64,000 bases of DNA. Origin: Jiangella ureilytica (lineage in GTDB: Bacteria > Actinomycetota > Actinomycetes > Jiangellales > Jiangellaceae). A program made the translations under genes and the position numbers. The stretch is from NCBI RefSeq assembly GCF_004348545.1, contig NZ_SMKL01000004.1, forward strand, positions 78,949 to 142,948, in the 5' to 3' direction. This document shows positions 17,234 to 25,971 of the stretch, in pieces. Numbering within the stretch: position 1 is the stretch's first letter; every line of letters starts with the position of its first letter. The notes below the pieces were generated by a model. It saw nothing but the letters and a program-made list of their open reading frames with translations, ran no database searches and was not told the origin of the DNA.

Positions 17234-17286
17234 GGTGGGACCCAGCGTCCAAAGTGGGTCTCCGCCGTCCAGGGTGGGACCCACCT
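17234..17286. terminator. Repeated GTGGGTC/GACCCAC hairpin between convergent genes
   Basis: GTGGGTC (17254-17260) pairs with GACCCAC (17278-17284), and two copies of GGTGGGACCCA occur here (17234 and 17274). The same GGGTGGGACCCAG word appears at 3659-3671. It lies between convergent genes and may terminate both; pairing is short, so confidence is modest. Confidence 0.35.
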
Positions 17287-17324
17287 TACGGGCGCGGACC
17301 GACAGGTGACCGGGCGTCGCTACG

Positions 17325-19286
17325 TCAGCGGCCGGCGGCCAGGGCGACGAACGGGTCGAGCGCCGCGGGGTTGCGCAGCGCCTCGCGGCTGACCGCCTTG
17401 TCGGCCACCACACCGGCGAGGATCCGCTTGACCGGGACCTCGCACTTCTTGCCCGTCAGGGTGCGGGGCACGTCGTCGACCACGAGGAAGCGGTCGGGGA
17501 CGTGCCGCGGGGAGAGCTCGGCGCGCAGGGTCTTGCGCAGTTCGGGCTCCACCTCGTCGAGCGCGGCGCCGTCGGCCAGCACGAGGAAGCAGAGCAGCTC
17601 GCCGTCGTCGGATCCGGCGCCGGACGTGTCGATGACCAGGGAGTCGAGGACGGCGGGATGGCCCTCGACGACGCGGTAGAACTCGGCCGTCCCCATGCGG
17701 ACGCCGCCGCGGTTGAGGGTCGAGTCGCTGCGGCCGTGGATGACCGCCGATCCGCGCCGCGTGATGGTGATCCAGTCACCGTGCCGCCAGACACCGGGGT
17801 AGTCCTCGAAGTACGCCGCCCGCAGCCGCGACCCGTCGGCGTCGTCCCAGAACGAGACCGGCATCGACGGCATGGGCGCGGTGAGCACGAGCTCGCCGAC
17901 CTCGTCGATGACGGGGTGTCCCGCCTCGTCGAAGGCGGCCAGGGCGGCGCCGAGCGCGGGGCGCGACAGCTCGCCGAGCCAGACCGGGACGTCCGGCGCC
18001 GGGCCGACGAACGCCGTGCAGGCGTCGGTGCCGCCGGACAGGCTGGCGATCTGCACCGACGGGCCCAGGTTGCGGCTCAGCCAGCGGAAGCCGTCGGTCG
18101 ACAACGGCGCCCCCGTGCTGCCCACGGCGCGCAGTGCCGGCAGCGCCGACGGCTCCAGCGTGACCCCGTCCTTGAGGCAGGCCTGCACGAACGGCGCCGA
18201 CGTGCCGAACACCGCGACCCGTTCCGACGCCGCCATGTCCCACAGCGACGCCAGCGACGGGTGGCCCGGGCTGCCGTCGTACAACACCACCGTCGACCCG
18301 ACCAACAGCCCGCTGACCAGGAAGTTCCACATCATCCAGCCGGTGGTGGTGAACCAGAAGAACCGCTCGCCGGGCTTCAGGTCCAGCTGCAGCCCGAGCG
18401 ACTTGAGGTGCTCGAGCAGAATGCCGCCGTGGCCCTGCACGATGCCCTTGGGCAGCCCGGTGGTGCCGGACGAGTACAGCACCCAGAGCGGGTGGTCGAA
18501 CGGGACGGCGTCGAACTCGAGCGGGGCGCCGTCGTGGCGGCGCACCAGCTCGTCCCAGTCCTCGGCGTCGTCCAATGCCGCTCCGCCGAACGCGATGCCG
18601 ACGACGGCGCGCACCGTCGGCAGCTGCGCTCGCAACGCCGCCACCGTCGGCCGGACGTCGACCGCCTTGCCGTTGTAGACGTAGCCGTCGCACGCGACCA
18701 GCACCACCGGCTCGATCTGCGCGAACCGGTCGGCCGCCGCCCGCACGCCGAAGTCGGGGGAGCAGGACGACCACACCGCGCCCAGGCTCGCCGTGGCCAG
18801 GAACGCGACCAGCGTCTTCGGCGCGTTCGGCACCAGCGCCGCCACCCGGTCGCCCGGGCCGACGCCCATCGACGCGAGCGCCGCCCGCATGGCCGCCACC
18901 TGACGGCGCAGCTCGCCGTGGGTCAGCTCGGTGCGCAGGCCGTCCTCGCGCCGGAAGACCACGGCGACGTCGTCGTCACCCTTGCCGGGCCCGGGCCGCA
19001 GCGCGTGCGCGGCGTAGTTGAGCGTCGCGCCGGGGAACCAGCGGGTGCCGGGCATGACGATGTCGGGCAGCACGTCGGTCGGCTGGTCGACGAAGCCCAC
19101 CTCGAAGAACCGCGCCAGAGCGCCCCAGAACGCGCCCGGCTGCGCGACCGACCAGTGCCAGAGCTCGTCGTAGTCGGCGGTGTCGGCGATGCCCTGCTCA
19201 CGCAGCCAGCCGCGGAAGGCGGTCAGCCGGCTCGCGGCCACGGACTGGGGGTCGGGCCGCCACACGACCTCGGCGTCGTCGGTCAT
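17325..19286 (-). CDS. Acetoacetyl-CoA synthetase
   Basis: A cytosolic ATP-dependent ligase converting acetoacetate to acetoacetyl-CoA via an adenylate (ANL superfamily). The 653-aa product has the usual order: ACS-type N-terminal cap (about 1-60), P-loop YSSGTTGLPKGIVQG near residue 265, SLSGGTDACTAFVG, HGRSDSTLNRGGVRMG, and the catalytic lysine in TGKKCEVPVKRILAG near the C-terminus. FWFTTTGWMMWNF is typical of the acetoacetate-CoA ligase subgroup. ATG 19286 is preferred over the TTG nine bases upstream. It is the last gene of a minus-strand run after the ceramidase-like gene (10-bp gap). It would feed acetoacetate into lipid or polyhydroxyalkanoate metabolism; an obvious tie to glycan synthesis is absent. 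Confidence 0.92.
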   Translation of the reverse strand: MTDDAEVVWRPDPQSVAASRLTAFRGWLREQGIADTADYDELWHWSVAQPGAFWGALARFFEVGFVDQPTDVLPDIVMPGTRWFPGATLNYAAHALRPGPGKGDDDVAVVFRREDGLRTELTHGELRRQVAAMRAALASMGVGPGDRVAALVPNAPKTLVAFLATASLGAVWSSCSPDFGVRAAADRFAQIEPVVLVACDGYVYNGKAVDVRPTVAALRAQLPTVRAVVGIAFGGAALDDAEDWDELVRRHDGAPLEFDAVPFDHPLWVLYSSGTTGLPKGIVQGHGGILLEHLKSLGLQLDLKPGERFFWFTTTGWMMWNFLVSGLLVGSTVVLYDGSPGHPSLASLWDMAASERVAVFGTSAPFVQACLKDGVTLEPSALPALRAVGSTGAPLSTDGFRWLSRNLGPSVQIASLSGGTDACTAFVGPAPDVPVWLGELSRPALGAALAAFDEAGHPVIDEVGELVLTAPMPSMPVSFWDDADGSRLRAAYFEDYPGVWRHGDWITITRRGSAVIHGRSDSTLNRGGVRMGTAEFYRVVEGHPAVLDSLVIDTSGAGSDDGELLCFLVLADGAALDEVEPELRKTLRAELSPRHVPDRFLVVDDVPRTLTGKKCEVPVKRILAGVVADKAVSREALRNPAALDPFVALAAGR

Positions 19287-19296
19287 GCCGCACAAC

Positions 19297-20538
19297 CTAA
19301 CGCGACCGCAGGGCCGTCGCGAGGGCGCGGTGCAGGACCTCCTCGGCGGCCGGCGCGAAGGGCCCGGGCAGCCCGAACCAGTACGGCGCCTCGTCCGCCT
19401 CGTAGCCGCCCTGGGCCAGCTGCCGGGCCGTCACGAGGTAGCCGGTCATCCCGTTGGTGTAGCCGAGCGGCAGGGTCGCACCGCCGGACAGCACGGCGAC
19501 CCGTCGCCCGTACGCGCTCACCGGCTCGCCGGACATCCCGAGCAGCTGCAGGTCCGCGGCCAGCCGCAGCGACGAGAGCACGACCGGCGCCGCCGTCCGG
19601 GCCCGCCCGGGGTCGGACAGCAGCAGCCGCGCCCATTCGCCGCGGACGCCGTCGTCGCCGGTCAGCTCCCGCAGCTCCGCAGCTGTAGGGGCAGGACGAA
19701 GCGGCAGGCCGACGGTGGTCCGCTCGGTCCGTAGTCCGGCCGGCCCGACGGCGATCCGGGTGCCGCCGAGCGCCCGGGTGACGGCGTCGGCCAGCTCGAC
19801 GGCCGCGCTGTCGGCCGACCCCCACGACGGGAGCGGGTCGACGTCACCGCAGCAGCCCTGCGCGTAGACCGCCACCGCGCCCGGGTAGCGGCGTTCGAGC
19901 AGGTCCATGGCCACACCGGCGAAGTCGGGCGTGACCCGGTTGCCGCGGTGCACCACGGGATGGCAGGCGTGGTGGACGAGCAGGGCGGCGACGCCGTCGG
20001 GCCCGGTGAGGCGGAGCACGGTGACGGCGGGGTCGACGGACGAACGGGGCACCGTCGACGGCGATCGTGCGGCCCGGCGGTCGTGGCCGATGGCCGCGCG
20101 GTCGGCGAACCGGTCGATCGTCACCGGCCGCAGCGCCGCCAGCGCCCGCCCGACGCCGTCGGCCGCCGCCGCGCAGACCTGGTCGACGTAGGCGTCGTCG
20201 ACGGCGCCGATGGACGGGACGAACCGCCGCGACACCTGCGGCGCGGAGTGCGTGTGGGTGGCGTGCAGCAGCACGGCGCTCGCCGGCAGCCCGTACCGCC
20301 GGGTCAGCTCGGCCTGGACCCGCTCAGCGGTGTCGAAGCCCCACCAGAGCAGGTCGGCTGAGACGAGCACGGCCCGCTCGCCGCCGTCGTGGCCGCCGAA
20401 CGCGAGCGTCCGCAACCGCAGCGGGGCCGCCGTGCCCGTGGCCGGACCCATCCCGGCGCGGGCGGCGAACCCGGCCAGCGGCACCGGCCGGCCGGGCGTG
20501 ATGTCGGCGCGGTCGACCCCGAGCAGCAGGTTCGACAC
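19297..20538 (-). CDS. Neutral/alkaline ceramidase N-terminal-like protein
   Basis: A 413-aa protein related to the N-terminal catalytic domain of neutral/alkaline non-lysosomal ceramidases. These are zinc amidases cutting the N-acyl bond of ceramide, but many bacterial short homologues have unknown substrates. Visible family features are GVDRADITPG at the N-terminus, the metal-binding HATHTHSAPQVSR, LLVHHACHPVVH, and YAQGCCGDVDPL. No signal peptide is seen, although ceramidases are often secreted, and the C-terminal immunoglobulin-like domain of full-length enzymes is missing. It starts with GTG, 11 bp after the dehydrogenase stop. It sits in a three-gene minus-strand run with UDP-sugar dehydrogenase and acetoacetyl-CoA synthetase. 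Confidence 0.8.
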   Translation of the reverse strand: MSNLLLGVDRADITPGRPVPLAGFAARAGMGPATGTAAPLRLRTLAFGGHDGGERAVLVSADLLWWGFDTAERVQAELTRRYGLPASAVLLHATHTHSAPQVSRRFVPSIGAVDDAYVDQVCAAAADGVGRALAALRPVTIDRFADRAAIGHDRRAARSPSTVPRSSVDPAVTVLRLTGPDGVAALLVHHACHPVVHRGNRVTPDFAGVAMDLLERRYPGAVAVYAQGCCGDVDPLPSWGSADSAAVELADAVTRALGGTRIAVGPAGLRTERTTVGLPLRPAPTAAELRELTGDDGVRGEWARLLLSDPGRARTAAPVVLSSLRLAADLQLLGMSGEPVSAYGRRVAVLSGGATLPLGYTNGMTGYLVTARQLAQGGYEADEAPYWFGLPGPFAPAAEEVLHRALATALRSR

Positions 20539-20549
20539 CGCCGATCAGC

Positions 20550-21815
20550 TCACATGTGCTCGACGTTGTCGCCCAGCGGCGTGATGCCGCGGGTGTCGAA
20601 GACCCGCTTCGCGGTCTTGGCGATGAGGTGGCCGTCGTACTCGCTGTGCGGCTGCAGGACGACGGTGAGGTCGGCTGTGGCCAGCGCGGCCTCGAGGTCC
20701 GGGACGGAGTCGTGGACGGTGTCGTCGACCTTCCACGTGGGGACCTTGGGGTCGTGGAAGACGACGTTGGCGCCCAGCGAGGCCAGCCGCTTCGCCAGCG
20801 GGACGGCGGGCGACTCGCGCTGGTCGGCGATGTCGGGCTTGTAGGTGACGCCGAGCAGCAGCACCGTCGAGCCGTTGAGCGCCTTGCCGTCGACGTTGAG
20901 CAGGTTCTGGATGCGCTGCACCACGTACGCCGGCATGGTGGCGTTGATCTCTTGCGCCAGCTCGACGAACCGGAACGGGTAGCCGAGGCGGACCCGCACG
21001 TTGTGGCTCAGATAGTTGGGGTCGATGGGGATGCAGTGCCCGCCGACGCCGGGGCCGGGGTAGAACGCCTGGAACCCGAACGGCTTGGTCTTGGCCAGCC
21101 GGATGACGTCCCAGAGGTCGATGCCCAGCTCGTGGCAGAACCGCGCCATCTCGTTGACCAGCGCGATGTTGACGTGGCGGTAGGTGTTCTCGAGCAGCTT
21201 CGCCGTCTCGGCCTCGCGGGTGCCCTTGGCCTCGACGACGGTGTCGACGAAGCGGCGGTAGAACGTGGCGGCGCGCTCGGTGCACCCAGGCGTCTGCCCG
21301 CCGACGACCTTCGGGGTGTTGCGCATGCCGAACCTCGGGTTGCCCGGGTCGATGCGCTCGGGCGAGAAGGCGAGGTGGAAGTCGCGGCCCGCGACCAGCC
21401 CGGAGGCCTCCTCGAGCATGGGCCGGACGACCTCGTCGGTGGTGCCGGGGTAGGTAGTCGACTCGAGCACCACCAGCATGCCGGCGGACAGGTGCCGCCC
21501 GACGGTGCCGACGGCGGCCTTGACGGCGCCGAGGTCGGGCCCGCCCTCGTCGGACAGCGGCGTCGGCACGCAGATGACGATGGTGGCCGCCTCGTCGAGG
21601 TCGGCCTCGTCGGCGCTGGCCCGGAAGCCCGCGGCCAGCATCTCGGCGATGTCGGCGTCGGAGAGGTCGTCGACGTGCGACCGCCCCCCGTTCAGACCCT
21701 CGACGACCCTGGTGCTGACGTCGAAGCCCATGACCCGGAGGCCGGAACGGCTCGCCTCCTGCGCCAGGGGCAGGCCCACGTACCCCAGTCCAACCACCGC
21801 GACATCTGTCGACAC
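20550..21815 (-). CDS. UDP-N-acyl-hexosamine/UDP-sugar dehydrogenase, second copy
   Basis: An NAD-dependent dehydrogenase forming a UDP-uronic acid, of the WecC/WbpA type. Features are VAVVGLGYVGLPLAQEASRS (Rossmann), FHLAFSPERIDPGNPRFG, and the catalytic Cys in GVGGHCIPIDPNYLS. The NPRFGMRNTPKVVGG block is typical of enzymes acting on UDP-N-acetylhexosamines rather than UDP-glucose. The C-terminal domain has LLLGVTYKPDIADQRESPA. The frame is open from GTG 21851, but GTG 21815 (GGGAACG ahead) starts right at the Rossmann fold and is preferred. It heads a run with the ceramidase-like and acetoacetyl-CoA synthetase genes. The homologue at 2205 is quite different in sequence, so they are likely old paralogues with different substrates. 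Confidence 0.92.
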   Translation of the reverse strand: MSTDVAVVGLGYVGLPLAQEASRSGLRVMGFDVSTRVVEGLNGGRSHVDDLSDADIAEMLAAGFRASADEADLDEAATIVICVPTPLSDEGGPDLGAVKAAVGTVGRHLSAGMLVVLESTTYPGTTDEVVRPMLEEASGLVAGRDFHLAFSPERIDPGNPRFGMRNTPKVVGGQTPGCTERAATFYRRFVDTVVEAKGTREAETAKLLENTYRHVNIALVNEMARFCHELGIDLWDVIRLAKTKPFGFQAFYPGPGVGGHCIPIDPNYLSHNVRVRLGYPFRFVELAQEINATMPAYVVQRIQNLLNVDGKALNGSTVLLLGVTYKPDIADQRESPAVPLAKRLASLGANVVFHDPKVPTWKVDDTVHDSVPDLEAALATADLTVVLQPHSEYDGHLIAKTAKRVFDTRGITPLGDNVEHM

Positions 21816-22017
21816 TGCTTCGTTCCCGTCCGTACGACTATGTGAGGCCACGTCGCGCTCGTGGCGCCTGACTGACGTGACCGCACGACTTTACAGCAGT
21901 CACGCGCGCGCACCCCCGGGGCGTTGCCCATGGGGCCCCGAAAAAATGAGAACACTCTCATCCGGCTTGGGTGCCGAAGTGGGCTGAACAGTGCCATTGC
22001 GCTGGTTAGCATGTCTG

Positions 22018-23160
22018 ATGCCTGCCCACGCCCCTGACATCTCCGACGCGGTCCGGTCCCTCGAGTGGACGGCCGCGATCGAGCGGACGACGGGCAGCCT
22101 GCCGGCCGCGCGGGGTGTCGCCCGGCTGCGGCGGCGTGACTTCTTCCACGACAACCGCATCGCGTTCTCGGCCCAGCTCGACACCGCGACGCCGTTCCCG
22201 TCCAGCGGCGTCTTCGTCGACCACCGCACGGGCGCTTCGGTGCTGGTGGCGGGCGGTCGGCCGACGGTGCGGTCGGTGGCCGCCGCCGACGTCGTCGTGG
22301 CCGGCGCCATGCGCACCGCCGAGCAGCTGCGGTTCCGGGCGTTCTACGTCACCGAGGCACACCGGACCCTCGTCGTGCAGCAGCGCTTCGACCCCACCAC
22401 ACCGACCCCGCTGGCCGTCGGCAGCGAGCACCAGCGCGCGCTCGCCGGCCGCACGCCGTTCGCCGTCCCCCAGGTGTTCGAGAGCGGGCTGGCCCGGCGC
22501 GGACTGGGAGCCGACGCCGTCGCCGACTGGCTGGTCGAGGAGGTGTTCGACGGCGCCCCCGTCGGCCCCGGCCAGGCCGCCGACGCCGTGCCGGAGCTGC
22601 TCGCCCTGCTGGGTGAGACCTGGGAGCGGCTCGGGCTGACGCACGAGCGGCTGAGCGGCGAGCAGCGGACCCGCGCGCTGACGGCGTTCTCCGGGCTGGC
22701 CGACGACCCGCCGCCGGGCATCTGGCCGGACGACCTCGACCCCCACCACACCTGGCTGCGGGTCCGCGCCCTGCTCGACGACGGCCGCCCGCTCACCGTC
22801 GGACTCAGCCACGGCGACCCCGGCCTCGGCAACGTGCTGCGGCTGGCCGACGGCCGCCTGGCGCTGGTCGACTGGGAGGACGCCGGCTACCGGCCGGTCG
22901 CCCACGACGTCGTCAAGGTGCTGATGTCCGCGCCCGACCCGCGAGGCCTGGCGCGGCTGCTCGAGGAGCCGGCCTCGCTGCGGCCCGCCCTGTCCGCGGC
23001 CGGCGCCGTCCCCTGGCGGCTGCAGGTGGCGGTCGCCCTGGTGCTGTTCCTCAGTGGCTGGCGCAACCGCTACTTCCGCGCGGTCAAGCGGGGCAGCGTC
23101 AAGGCCGCCAACCGGCGCATGCACCTCCTGCTCGGCATGCTCGACGACCTGCTGCCGTAG
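22018..23160 (+). CDS. Aminoglycoside-phosphotransferase-fold kinase
   Basis: A 380-aa cytosolic protein with the C-terminal half of a protein-kinase-like small-molecule phosphotransferase. The catalytic loop LSHGDPGLGNVL (HGDxxxxN) is near residue 265, and the metal-binding Asp is in LALVDWEDAG near residue 285. The N-terminal half (KKPxxE-type ATP lobe) is not clearly recognisable. FLSGWRNRYFRAVKRG near the C-terminus is basic. APH-fold enzymes phosphorylate antibiotics, sugars, choline or homoserine; a role on a sugar or lipid-linked intermediate would suit the neighbourhood but is only a guess. ATG 22018 is chosen; GTG 21991 is possible. A hairpin element begins 34 nt after the stop. Confidence 0.7.
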   Translation: MPAHAPDISDAVRSLEWTAAIERTTGSLPAARGVARLRRRDFFHDNRIAFSAQLDTATPFPSSGVFVDHRTGASVLVAGGRPTVRSVAAADVVVAGAMRTAEQLRFRAFYVTEAHRTLVVQQRFDPTTPTPLAVGSEHQRALAGRTPFAVPQVFESGLARRGLGADAVADWLVEEVFDGAPVGPGQAADAVPELLALLGETWERLGLTHERLSGEQRTRALTAFSGLADDPPPGIWPDDLDPHHTWLRVRALLDDGRPLTVGLSHGDPGLGNVLRLADGRLALVDWEDAGYRPVAHDVVKVLMSAPDPRGLARLLEEPASLRPALSAAGAVPWRLQVAVALVLFLSGWRNRYFRAVKRGSVKAANRRMHLLLGMLDDLLP

Positions 23161-23194
23161 CGGGTCCTGGGGGTGCGTGTGGTTGCGTGGGTTC

Positions 23195-23340
23195 CCCCGT
23201 CCCCCTGCTGCCCATTCTCTTAAGCCGCGCGGATGCCCTCAAGTCCGCGCGCTCTGTGCTTGGGCGCCGCCGTGGTGGGGGCGCTTGGACTTGACCGCAC
23301 CCGCGTGGCCTAAGAACGGGCAGCTATCAGGGGGACGGGG
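23195..23340 (+). repeat. Hairpin element, copy A (after the APH-fold kinase gene)
   Basis: A 146-bp element with terminal arms CCCCGTCCCCCT (23195-23206) and AGGGGGACGGGG (23329-23340). Just inside these are TGCCCATTCT and AGAACGGGCA. The inner stems are GCCGCGCGG (23224-23232) with CCGCGTGGC (23301-23309) and TCAAGTCC (23239-23246) with GGACTTGA (23287-23294). The 594-bp gap 23161-23754 holds this copy, copy B in reverse, and a small hairpin between them; no gene is credible there. Confidence 0.85.
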
Positions 23341-23432
23341 GGAGTCTGGCGACGGGTGCCGGGGTCCTGGCGGCCCTGCTGGTGTCCACGTGGTGGGATT
23401 TGGCGCGTTTCGCGGGGCCATCACGAGGTTCT

Positions 23433-23472
23433 CTGCCGCTTCACCAGGCCTGCATGCCTGGTGATGTGGCAG
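23433..23472. repeat. Small hairpin between element copies A and B
   Basis: CTGCC (23433-23437) pairs with GGCAG (23468-23472), and TCACCAGGC (23441-23449) pairs with GCCTGGTGA (23456-23464) around the loop CTGCAT. GCCTGGTGATGT occurs a second time a few bases downstream (from 23476). The role is unknown. Confidence 0.5.
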
Positions 23473-23574
23473 AAGGCCTGGTGATGTAGCGGATCGCCGA
23501 TGATCATCGCGGTGCACAGTCCGGCGAACCGGGGCGAAACGGGCACGCGAAGCGGTGAGGCGTGCCCAGGGTCT

Positions 23575-23722
23575 CCCCGTCCCCCTGATAGCTGCCCGTT
23601 CTTGGGCCCCGGGTGCCCGGGTCAGGCCGAAGCCGCCCAACCACACGGTCAAGCAACCACAGCGGGCGCCGGCTTGAGGCGGGTGGCCGGGGTCAAGAGA
23701 ATGGGCAGCAAGGGGGACGGGG
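23575..23722 (-). repeat. Hairpin element, copy B (after the minus-strand beta-helix gene)
   Basis: Same family as copy A, in the opposite orientation. Terminal arms are CCCCGTCCCCCT (23575-23586) and AGGGGGACGGGG (23711-23722), with GCTGCCCGTTCTT and AAGAGAATGGGCAGC inside. Its inner stems differ in sequence from A but pair again: GGCCCCGG near 23605 with CCGGGGTC near 23685. Read on the minus strand it begins 33 nt after the end of the gene at 23755. Confidence 0.85.
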
Positions 23723-23754
23723 AGCCCACCTCAAACCCCCAGCCAACTGGGGTG

Positions 23755-25896
23755 TCATGGGGGCGGCGGGAGCTTCGCCCGGGTCGCGCAGGCGACGGTG
23801 AAGCCCGACCCGGTGCTCACGTGGTACCGCCATTGCGACGTGCCGTCGCCGCAGCGGCCGCGGTAGCCGAGGTCGGCGTCGCCGTCGCCGTCGACGTCGC
23901 CGACGGAGATGCCGTAGTGAGCCGTCGAGCCGTCGGCGGCGGGCCAGAAGTCGCCGCCCCAGCGGCGCACCTCGAAGCCGTGCTCGCCGCTGACGTGTAC
24001 CCGGAAGCAGGGCTCGCCGGCGCTGCCGCAGGCGCCGCGGTAGCCGACGTCGTCGCGGCCGTCGCCGGTGAAGTCGCCCACCAGCAGGCCGTACACGCCG
24101 GTCTCGACGGTCCAGGCGACGTCGTCGCCCCAGGACCGGGCCTGGAAGGACTCGCCGTCGCTGCCCAGCATGCGCCAGCAACGCTCGTTCGCCGCCCCGC
24201 AGGCGCCGCGGTAGAGGAGGTCGTCGCGGGCGTCGCCGTCGAAGTCGCCGACCTGGACGCCCAGGCCGGCCGTCTCGCCGGTGGTGGGCCCGAGCCGCGC
24301 CCACGGCCGCGGCGGTGCGAACCCGTCGTCGCCGCCCAGGGCCACGCGCCAGCAGTGCGTCTCACCCGAGCAGGACCCGGCCCAGGCGAGGTCGTCGTGG
24401 CCGTCGCCGTCGAAGTCGCCGACCTGGACGCCGAAACGGGCCGCCAGTTGTGCGCCGCCGAGCCGGGCCGGCCAGCGGACGATCTCGACGCCGGTGCCGG
24501 CGCTGAGGTGCGCCCGCCAGTACGGGTCGCGGTCCGGCTCGCGGACCAGCTGGACGAAGTCCTCGCGGTCGTCGCCGTCGAAGTCGCCGCGGTGCAGCCC
24601 GGCGAACGGCTCCTCCCACTCCGGCGTGGTGCCGCAGTCGCTGGTGCGGACGGCGCCCAGGTGCGAGACGAGCGCGGCGCGGGCGTTGCCCTGGACGCAG
24701 AACTCCGCGGCCCGGCTGGTCGAGACCGAGATCATGCCGCCGTCGACGAACGCGTTGCCGCCGATGAAGACGTCGCTCTCGGGCGCACCCTGCTGCCCGG
24801 CGATCTCGGCGTCGCGCCAGTACGTCACGCCGCAGTAGTGCCGGCAGCCGGTGGCGCCGCGCATGTCGATGGTGTTGTCGCGCATGGAGACGCGGCGGAA
24901 CACCTCGGGCATGACCTGGCTGGCGTAGACGTAGCTGTAGATGCCCGACGAGCGCATGCGGTTGCCGACGACGTAGGTGTCGTGCTGGTTGCGCAGCTTC
25001 ATCGAGCCGCCGGCGGGCGAGGCGTCCCAGCCGTCGGCGCGGTTGCCGACGATCGCCAGCCGCCGGCTGCCCCACGCGTAGAGGCCGTGGTCCTGGCAGA
25101 ACCTGCAGCCGGCCGGCGCCCCGATGCCGGGCGTGCGCCGCCAGACGTTGCCGTCGACCACCACATCGTCGTTGCCCTGCCCGGTCGCGAGATCGTGCCC
25201 CCACAGGTTGACGGCGGTGCGGAACCAGCCGTCGGGCACCTCGGGGTCGAGGTCGCGGGTGGTGCCGAACCACGAGTCCTTGACGACGGTGAGCCGGGTG
25301 GTGTCGGCGACGACGCCGCGGCCGGGGTGCGCGCTGTCGCGGAGGAACTCGCAGCCGTCGACGGTGACCCCGCTGGTGTGGCGGAGCAGCACGTAGGCGA
25401 CGCCCCACTCGCTGGACGTCTGCCCGTTGCGGAACGTGCAGTCGCGCAGCGTGACGTCGGAGACCGAGCTGTAGTCGTCGGAGCCGGTCAGCTCGAGGCG
25501 GACGTCGTCGAACTCCAGCCCGCTGATCGTGACGTCGCGCAGCAGGTCCTGGGCGATGGTGACGCCGTCGGCGCTCGTGCTGCGCAGGACGACCCGGGCG
25601 CCGTCGGCGGCGGTGTAGTTCCGGCGCGAGGCGAACCGGATGGGCCGGTCGAGCCGGTAGACGCCGGCCGGGAAGACGACGGTCTGGCCCGGCTCGGAGG
25701 CGTCGATGGCGGACTGGACGGCGGACGCGTGACTGCGGCCCGAGGCGAGGAACGCCCCGACGTCGACGGTCTTGGGCTCGGGCCGCCGGACGTCGCGCGC
25801 GCCGTCGGGACCGCCGGTGAGCCAGCCGGGCGCCCAGCCGGAGAGGAGGGTCGCCGCCAGCACCGTCGCCAGAATGACGCCGATCACTCGCCGCAA
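23755..25896 (-). CDS. Exported right-handed beta-helix protein with FG-GAP repeats
   Basis: A roughly 713-aa exported or membrane-anchored protein. A basic start and hydrophobic segment (RRVIGVILATVLAATLLSGW) act as signal peptide or anchor. Residues about 50-430 form a pectate-lyase-like parallel beta-helix: AIDASEPGQTVVFPAGVYRL, then repeated turns such as VTISGLEFDDVRL, VTVDGCEFLRD and VVVDGNVWRR. From about 435 to the end are five FG-GAP/VCBS repeats with VGDFDGDGHDDLAWAG-type calcium loops and paired cysteines (GSCSGETHCW, GACGAANERCW), suggesting extracellular disulfides. The fold fits a polysaccharide lyase, hydrolase or binding protein. TTG 25896 with GGAGG upstream is favoured; GTG 25887 and the longer frame from 25965 are alternatives. 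It ends next to hairpin element copy B. Confidence 0.82.
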   Translation of the reverse strand: MRRVIGVILATVLAATLLSGWAPGWLTGGPDGARDVRRPEPKTVDVGAFLASGRSHASAVQSAIDASEPGQTVVFPAGVYRLDRPIRFASRRNYTAADGARVVLRSTSADGVTIAQDLLRDVTISGLEFDDVRLELTGSDDYSSVSDVTLRDCTFRNGQTSSEWGVAYVLLRHTSGVTVDGCEFLRDSAHPGRGVVADTTRLTVVKDSWFGTTRDLDPEVPDGWFRTAVNLWGHDLATGQGNDDVVVDGNVWRRTPGIGAPAGCRFCQDHGLYAWGSRRLAIVGNRADGWDASPAGGSMKLRNQHDTYVVGNRMRSSGIYSYVYASQVMPEVFRRVSMRDNTIDMRGATGCRHYCGVTYWRDAEIAGQQGAPESDVFIGGNAFVDGGMISVSTSRAAEFCVQGNARAALVSHLGAVRTSDCGTTPEWEEPFAGLHRGDFDGDDREDFVQLVREPDRDPYWRAHLSAGTGVEIVRWPARLGGAQLAARFGVQVGDFDGDGHDDLAWAGSCSGETHCWRVALGGDDGFAPPRPWARLGPTTGETAGLGVQVGDFDGDARDDLLYRGACGAANERCWRMLGSDGESFQARSWGDDVAWTVETGVYGLLVGDFTGDGRDDVGYRGACGSAGEPCFRVHVSGEHGFEVRRWGGDFWPAADGSTAHYGISVGDVDGDGDADLGYRGRCGDGTSQWRYHVSTGSGFTVACATRAKLPPPP

Positions 25897-25971
25897 ATTC
25901 CTCGAATCCTCCCGAATCGACCACAGGGGTTGGCTTCGAGTATGCCCTGGGCCGGCGGCGCCCAACCGCGG

